Part shown: one piece after another, positions 57,455 to 64,000 of the stretch
Numbering within the stretch: the stretch's first letter is position 1
Layout of the letters: each line of letters begins with the position of its first letter
Assembly: GCA_039707465.1 (NCBI GenBank)
Contig: CM077643.1
Coordinates: forward strand, 374,889,419 to 374,953,418
Direction: 5' to 3'
Source of the DNA: Rhabdophis nuchalis
Lineage: Eukaryota > Chordata > Lepidosauria > Squamata > Natricidae
Length of the DNA stretch: 64,000 nt
The notes under the pieces: generated by a model
Seen by the model: only the letters and a program-made list of their open reading frames with translations
What the model was told of the DNA's origin: nothing
Database searches by the model: none
Made by a program: the position numbers and the translations under genes

Positions 57455-57530
57455 CAGGGATAAAAGAGAGAAACGGAGACGGAGGGAGAGAGAGAGAGAG
57501 AGAGAGATGGTCTAAGGGGGAGGTAAGGGC
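57455..57530 (+). promoter_or_regulatory. Candidate core promoter and first donor of the mir-124-1 host transcript
   Basis: A TATA-like GGGATAAAAGAG starts near 57457 after a (CAG)n-like stretch (57413-57434). Downstream, GGGAG followed by GTAAGG (57523) makes a good donor, so a first exon of about 30-60 nt is possible. The layout is inference. Confidence 0.3.
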
Positions 57531-58017
57531 ACGCCAGCCATCGCCTCGCCCATCCCAAGCTTGATGTTCTCCCCACTCCCCCATCCCCACCCCCCATCCC
57601 CACCCCCGCCTTCCCCGCTTCTCGTCCTGGCTGAGTGACTAGGGCACCTGCAGCAGCTCTTGTGGGACGGGGGTGGGGTGGGGGTGGGGAGGGCGGAGAA
57701 ACAGGCCCCACCGCCTATTGCAGTGGCGGGAGATCTCCGCGGCGCTGCGAGGAGGCTGATAAAGAACAAAGACGCCCTTTCGCAGCGGCAGCTTCCGCGC
57801 CTCTCGTTCCCTTCTCGCTTTTGTTCGCGGGTGGGGATCCGAGGATGAAGGCTCCGGCTGACCTGCCCGCCAGCCGCAACTCCCCCTCTTTGATCCACCC
57901 CACCCCCCACCCCCTCTCTACACGCCCACGCGTTGCCAGGAAGGAATGGGTCCTTCTCGCTTTCTCCCACCCTGGTCAGCATCAGGACCAGCGGCTGCTG
58001 GCAAAGGCCCCTCTCTG

Positions 58018-58039
58018 CGTGTTCACAGCGGACCTTGAT
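58018..58039 (+). ncRNA. mir-124-1: Mature miR-124-5p
   Basis: The 22-nt 5' arm product is identical to the human 5p sequence. It is normally the passenger strand. Confidence 0.93.
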
Positions 58040-58056
58040 TTAAATGTCCATACAAT

Positions 58057-58076
58057 TAAGGCACGCGGTGAATGCT
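58057..58076 (+). ncRNA. mir-124-1: Mature miR-124-3p (guide strand)
   Basis: Seed AAGGCAC (positions 2-8) is intact, and positions 1-19 match the canonical sequence. Position 20 is T instead of C; it lies opposite an unpaired C of the 5' arm, so stem pairing is hardly affected. Confidence 0.95.
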
Positions 58077-58290
58077 AAGAACGAGGCTGGAAAAACTTCG
58101 GGCCGGCCGGGAAGGGGGGGGGGGTAATTCCGGGTGGGGGGGTTGATGGAGAACTGCAGGGAAGGATGGATAGGACCTGGAGTATGGTGTGTGTGGATGA
58201 TGCACAATGGGCGCGATTTGGCCAAAGGTTGGGACCTGGCTCCTTCAATAGCCCCAGCCTAGACCTGAATCCTCAGAAAGAATTCCTACT

Positions 58291-58306
58291 TGAATCCCAG
58301 GTAAGT
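58291..58306 (+). promoter_or_regulatory. Splice donor candidate after mir-124-1
   Basis: TGAATCCCAG followed by GTAAGT at 58301 fits the full donor consensus. If used, mir-124-1 lies in the exon that ends here, about 210 bp past the hairpin. A T-rich acceptor-like stretch (58449-58466) with TACAG near 58487 follows, but would give a very short intron. Confidence 0.4.
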
Positions 58307-61300
58307 GTGATGCACCATAGGCCCTTTCCTCCCCTCTCTTAGGACACAGACTGGGTTTAATTAGGGGAGGGAGTAGAAAAAGCGGGGATGCATTGAGGCC
58401 CAAAGCCCACCCCCACCCTTCTCCTGCACTAACATTCCCCCCCCCCTTCTTTTTTTTTTTTTTTTTACATTGGCAACTGCGGTACAGGGTTGCTGCACAT
58501 GTTTACTTAGATGCAAGCTCCAACTGGGCTGGAGAACCTTGCTCTGACAGAAGTGTGCCTGCAGGATATTCCCTGGCTCCTTCTGTCTCTCTCGCTCTGC
58601 ATGATATTTTCAATCTGGAATGATGGCCTCCCGACTTAAAATTGCTGCAATGAGATGGAGGAGGGGAGAGCAAATCTAATATGCCTGAGACATTATGATA
58701 GAGATTAAGGCTTATTGCTTTAAAAAAAAACACCCCACTTGTGATGGTATATTGTTGGGCATTTAATAATAACCCCAACCATCAGATTTCATGTGCCCAT
58801 ATCCCCAGATATGCCTATTAATGCAGAGCATCCCTCCATTCTTAGTGATATCCACTCCAATGGGCCAGGAATGGATGACAATTAAAGCAAGCATATTGGT
58901 GCCCTAGCTAGAAGCTCTTCCACAGCCCCCACCCCCACCCCACAGCCCAGGTTATTTTGCAAAAGACAGCAAATCCCACACAAAAGTAAATCCACAGGGT
59001 TAAATTTGAAGCAGAATTAATATTTTAGATATGATGCAGTAGCATTTACACAATGGAAGAGGAAAAAGAGATCCATTGTAACCAAGAACAGCTACTGTAA
59101 TGGCTGGATGGATAAAGAGATAAATTATGTATATTATCTATTTATATGTCACTGCCTTTACAAAATCGTATACTTCATTCATACACAGTAGAGATGGGAA
59201 TATACCTGGGCAGAGACATAGATAAGTATTCTGACAGATGTTATAGATGTATAAACATGTATTTCTAATCATACTCTAAATAAATAAATATTTAGCTTAT
59301 TGTATATAGGATACATATAAAACTACTAAGTCAGAACACAGAAGAGCCAGGGACAAGTACTTCTATTTTTCCAAATAGAGAATTAAAATAATAATAAATC
59401 ATTTAAAGCAATGGGACAACTGGATCCATTACACATTGAATATATGTTCTGTATGTACCCTATGTATGCCTATTAGAGTGATGGTGGTGATGGAGATGAA
59501 ATTTGCATTGTATCGCAACCAACGGCCAAATTTCATAGATACTAGGATGAGAGAATAAGTACAGCATTTATTCATTTCAAATATAACAATAAAGAAAATT
59601 ATACATACTTACATGACTGCCATTCATAACCTTTAAATGTGATTTAGCACCCGTACAGTTCTGGGATAGAATTATATGCTGGTGTGAGTTGTAAAAATGC
59701 AGTCTGCGAGTGCAGAAATAATATATATGCATGGGTTCTCCCTGATGCCATAAACAAGTACATAATGCTATTGCTTCTGTCACCTTTAGAAAAACAAAAA
59801 GATGTTTGGAATATTAATTCAGCTTTTCTAGCAAATTACCTCTCTCTTGCACATCCAGAGTATTGCTATAGCTGGTTCTACCGCAAAAACAAATATCTTT
59901 CTTTAACTGGCACTTGTTTTTCAGTGGAATGGGGTCAATCAGAATATTCAGAGCATGGTAGAGATGAAAAGAGAAAAGCGGCATTTTAATTATTTCAGAT
60001 CAAAATAAAATATAGCGTTAAGAACGCAAGTGATTTCTCCGAATGGAGTCTGCATGTATATCTACTGTATAGATTTCTAACCGGGTCACTATAGGCTTTG
60101 TTTCTTCTCATCTCTGATTTTAAAAAGAGGGGGGAAATTAAATTGGAAGGAAAGGGGGTAGCTCCATATGTGTATGTATATATGTATATATGCATGAGGC
60201 GGGGGGGGGGGGGAGATGTCAGTCTGTTTGGTAAAAACATACTCATTTGTTTCCTTTGTATGGTAATATAGATCCCTCCTCACACAATCTCCTCACCCAC
60301 AGCAGCTGCCCCAGCATTTCCAATAATGGGACCAATTACCCTCCAGAAATGACCCCCACCCCCTATTTAATTTGTTACAGAGCCCTCCCCTTCCTCCCCC
60401 ACCAGCCAGCCAAGGAAAGAAGGGGAGGGTATCAATAAACTACACAATCTATCAAGCCAAAAGGAATGAAAAAGGAGGGGAAGATGAAGATGAAGAAAAG
60501 GCATAAGCCAGCTCCTTGTTAAATAAGGGGTGAAACGTTGCTCAGGGACGTGAAGCAAAAGAGACTTGGTAAGACAATGCTTGGATGAGGAAGGGGTTGG
60601 AAAGGAAGTTGCCTTCCACAGAAGATCTGGTTTGCAAACTCCCTCCCTACTTTTTTTTTATGGCTCCTAGAGCACACGGAGGAAATACTGTAATTGAATC
60701 AGGTTTGGATAACATTAGAAGACTTTTCTTTTTTTTATTTCATTTTACTGCCGTCTGTTTAAGGCAGCAACTGATTTAAAGGTTCTACTCCCAAAGAGAA
60801 CGCACTGGTGGATTATACTCTTACTCTAGAATTTCCTATTAAAAAGGTATTTGCTTCAGGGCAATGTCTGGCTGATACATACTATATACTGCTTGACTGG
60901 CTGGCTGGATGTACCTTTAGAAATATGTCACTGTATTGCTACGTTTTTCTATGCCATAGAAAGAGCCACATTTTTCACACCCATTCCATTTTTTTCTTCT
61001 TTCTTTAGACAGGACCTTAACATTCAACATTTCTCTACTGACTTACCTTTTTAGACTTCGTGTCAGCCAGAAAGATACTTTATCCTAGATTACACTGTTT
61101 ATCACTTTGACTCAGGCCTGTCTGTTCTGCCTGGGGATGACTTTTCAGAGACTCATGTGGAGAAAGGTTTTTTTTTCCCCCATCACCCGCCCCTGAGTGT
61201 TTTAACTGGAAATGCTGGGATTTGAATTTGGGGCCATCTGCATGGAACATAGAATTATCACTGAACTCTTAGCCCCCCTCATTTGCTGCAGTTTAACCAC

Positions 61301-63800
61301 AGTGCAATAATTCAGTAAAGGTGTGTATGCAGCCTGCCTTGCACTTGGGATCAAATGGGTTTGTATCCAACAAAATATACATTTAGATTCAACTTCAGAT
61401 CAGATCATTTAATGTCGCATGATGGCACTGTTGCATCCCCGTCATAGATATCCTTCCAAAGCAGGGGGCGGAGGGAACCAACAATTCAGCCTAATATAAT
61501 CTGGTAGAATGGAGGCTACCATGTTTCAGAGCAAGGCTACATTGAATGCATAGTCTTAGCTTGATGCTATACATCCATATTCAAAACTAAATCCATATTG
61601 AATTCAGTATAAACATCACTTCCAGGTAAGTACATTAAGTATTGCAGGTTCATCTGCCGAGTAAATATTATTAAATGCAAGGACATTTAATTCTGAATAT
61701 CTGTGTTCAATATCTGTGTTCAATATATCCATTGAATATATACATATTTAGGATTTGGTGGCCAAAAAGTGATCCAAATTGCAGAATTTTGCCTGATTCT
61801 ATTTACTATTTACATTTCACTGATTTTTACCTTCAACATCTGACCTGGTTAGAAAGAAGAAGCAATTGAGATTAATAATTATAATTTTTCAAACTCAAAA
61901 CATGAAAGTTTTCATCGATAAGCATGAACTAAAAAGATACAATAAAATAACATCAGATTAAAATTTGTTACCCACAAATCATCAACAGCCATATGATATT
62001 TAAACAAATAACATAAAAACAAATGTTTCACAGCATTTTCTAAATTCCATGGAAAAAGTAAATTTTTGATTAAAGTAAATATCACTCCGCAAACATCAGG
62101 CTTTGGTTGAAGGTTCAACTCTTCCTTAATTTTAGTTCATTTGGTAAGATTTCCTTGATTTATGCATATAAACCCAATATCAGCAGAGTGTATAAAACCA
62201 TTTCCTGTGCTTGCTCAATACAGTGGTTTTTTTTAAAATAAAAAAATCTAAGTCTCATGTCATATGTGAATGCAGCAATGAACTGAAAACTAATCTTAAT
62301 AGCTTGATTCAAGTGCAGGGTAGGCATGATTAATACTGGCTTCTTGGATTCAAATTCTGACATTTGCACTGGGGTGCTAAAACAAACTAAGCAATGGGAC
62401 ATCAACATAATGTCTTGAAAAATATCTTTCATTTAAAACTGGATTGTCATGAACGTATTTTCTCAGTTATCATTACAGATGAAAGAGGCCTCCGTTTTTA
62501 GCAATTTTACCCTCCACTATCATAAGTATTACTTCTTTTTTCTTGCATCAAAATATAAGCTTGGATTGGATCAGAAAATGGTTTATTTTGCAGTTTTGAG
62601 AAAAGAACTTTAATTTTGATATATTGTCACCAAGCAAATTCCTCATGATCCTGCCTTCCTACATTAACAAACCAGATATCCCTGGGCACAAAATAGTGGC
62701 CGTCTTCTGCTTTGTTGTCCAATATCTGATTCTACTGTCTTGGTTGACTGAGGTCATGTTTAGTTTCCAGACTGATGACCTTTAACAGACATTCTCTCTC
62801 TTTTTTTTTTTTTTGCATATGCTATACAGTTGAGAGTTGCTTTTTGAGATGGGTATAGAATCAAATCCTATGGCAGTATTGGGATAGTCAACCCATTTTA
62901 CAACAAATGGTTCTGATATGGAAGCATCATCCATTAAGGCAAGCATCTAAGCCTAATCTTGAGCAGCTTCTGGGATCTAAGTATTCCAGCAGGGATCTTT
63001 CCAGATCTGACCTACACTGGCCAGGATCTTTGAAGTGGCAGCTGGATCTAGGATTCACCTGCCCAGTTAACATTTTCCACAATGGTCTGAACTGTCTTCT
63101 TGGCTAATTCCTAAGGTGAAGAGGACCCTTTGTGACTAATCAGGAGTAACTTGCATGGGTTCTGCCATCTGTTTTTATTTGATTGGGCTTCTCAAGCCTG
63201 AGCTGCTCCCCTACATGGCTTTCACAAAGCATTAGACATATTCCTGGAAGATGAAGAGAGCATCAGCAGTTCCCTATTAGTCTAAGGTCATGGCTGAAAA
63301 ATTCTCAGAGTGAGCCTTGATTTAGCACAGTGCTATCCATTCACGTCCAGCTCATATTTAATCAAGTGGAGTTTATGTGTTTTCTTGGAATGATAAACTT
63401 GGTATCAAATGTTTATTATTCATCTGTTTTTAATGATCATAAATAAATAGGTTTTTTTTTAAAAGAAAAAGTGTCCGTCTTTTTTTGCCCTGCCTACATG
63501 TTCTCTTCACCGCTGAATTTTAACCTTTTAAAAATAAAATCTGAAGATCTACATCTGAAAATGGCTTGGCAGATTGTCCTAAAAATCTGTTCACAAGAAG
63601 AGACATGAAAAGGAAGCTGACAACCCACTGGGCTTGGGAATCAGAGCACCCGAATACAGATGGTCAAGATGGGATGAAACTGTTATGCCAAGAGTGCTGG
63701 GCTGCCATAAGAATTACTGATCTATGAATTACTTTCAGTACTTTAGTGCTCCAAGCAGTTGTGTTTATTTGTCTGCTTATTGAAAAGTTGCATATAGGAG
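58307..63800. other. Unrecognised stretch downstream of mir-124-1
   Basis: The GC-rich domain ends near 58.6 kb; beyond it the DNA is AT-rich with poly-T and G runs (58449-58466, 60199-60212) and no recognisable transposon. This absence of repeats over more than 5 kb contrasts with the rest of the window. A second perfect donor, CAG followed by GTAAGT, is at 61626. Host-transcript exons or regulatory elements may lie here. Confidence 0.4.
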
Positions 63801-64000
63801 CGGAATTTATTATTATTATTTTAAATATATATATTTATTTTTATTTCGATATAAGCATCCACAAATATACCATTACATCTTAACAAACACTATTATGTAT
63901 TATCCAATATTATATCAATTCTTCTCACTATTTACGCACAATAACTCTCATTGTTCTTCTGCTTTCCATACACCATATTATACCCTGTTCCACAGCAGCA
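63801..64000. other. AT-rich end of window
   Basis: ATT and TATATA runs (63810-63840), then unrecognised sequence that continues beyond the window. It may be an interspersed-repeat 3' end, unproven. Confidence 0.3.

Larger units (their letters stand above)
58006..58088 (+). ncRNA. mir-124-1: Precursor of microRNA miR-124 (mir-124-1 type)
   Basis: miR-124 is the major neuronal microRNA of animals. After Drosha and Dicer processing, the 3p strand loads into Argonaute and represses non-neuronal mRNAs such as PTBP1. The hairpin is complete. The 5p arm (58018-58039) is CGTGTTCACAGCGGACCTTG then AT, and the 3p arm (58057-58076) begins TAAGGCACGCGGTGAATGC. The loop TTAAATGTCCATACAAT is that of mammalian mir-124-1; the mammalian mir-124-2 and -3 loops differ. 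The flanking stem pairs CCTC (58010-58013) with GAGG (58083-58086) and TCT with AGA (58078-58080). In mammals the host is the lncRNA LINC00599/Rncr3. The only change in the mature 3p strand is T at position 20, where the usual base is C. The call is very secure; the paralogue assignment is secure on loop sequence and would be confirmed by synteny. Confidence 0.97.

Noticed and set aside
55647..58078. Several 100-175 codon frames on both strands around the mir-124-1 domain
   Set aside because: They overlap each other in many frames, are Pro/Gly/Arg-rich as expected from GC-rich DNA, and one includes the microRNA hairpin itself.
58449..58490. Splice acceptor (poly-T followed by TACAG) after the donor at 58301
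   Set aside because: The poly-T run may be simple low complexity and the implied intron of about 186 bp is not supported by anything else.
1..64000. Bacterial-type features (operons, CRISPR, terminators, ribosome binding sites)
   Set aside because: The repeat content, microsatellites and LINE/SINE families show an animal nuclear genome; regularly spaced repeats here are microsatellites, not CRISPR arrays.

Overview
The window reads as squamate, most likely advanced-snake, nuclear DNA. It carries a BovB (RTE) LINE, L2/CR1-group and CR1 LINEs, several tRNA-derived squamate SINE families, many small hAT elements with perfect 8-bp target-site duplications (TSDs), and long (GATA)n, (GGAT)n and (GAAA)n arrays of the kind snakes are known for. 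Most of the sequence is AT-rich and unique-looking. I see no complete protein-coding gene of the host, and most open reading frames are chance or transposon frames.

The one clear host gene is a microRNA. Positions 58006-58088 hold the pre-miR-124 hairpin on the + strand. Its terminal loop is of the mir-124-1 type (host lncRNA LINC00599/Rncr3 in mammals). The 5p arm is exact and the 3p arm has one change, at position 20. The hairpin sits in a GC-rich island (about 55.3-58.3 kb) with a candidate conserved promoter block at 57068-57160, a TATA-like box near 57457 and a perfect splice-donor consensus at 58301. By analogy with mammals the window would lie in the TNKS-MSRA interval; that synteny is inference.

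Layout. 1-13 kb: AT-rich, with RTE, SINE, LINE and small DNA-transposon remnants and two perfect hairpins (4451-4496, 7072-7127). 13.15-13.76 kb: CpG-rich island with three NRF1-type motifs and a possible first exon. 13.8-20 kb: transposon cluster with CR1, BovB (itself hit by an L2 fragment), an L2 endonuclease half, and a 2.1-kb hAT composite holding a purine tract and an L2 3' end. 20-31 kb: a TA-flanked inverted-repeat element, hAT elements, SINEs, L2 pieces, a solo-LTR candidate and a very fresh-looking RTE copy with a 12-bp TSD. 31-42 kb: Helitron-like pair, hAT elements, and a SINE inserted in a SINE. 42-51 kb: tetranucleotide arrays, a CR1 3' end, SINEs, and a nested inverted duplication at 50.4-50.9 kb. 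51-55 kb: mostly unrecognised. 55-58.3 kb: the GC-rich mir-124-1 domain. 58.3-64 kb: unrecognised sequence that may include the rest of the microRNA host transcript.

All calls come from reading the sequence. Family names for LINEs and SINEs rest on recognised motifs, not on database searches, and element ends without a TSD are approximate.
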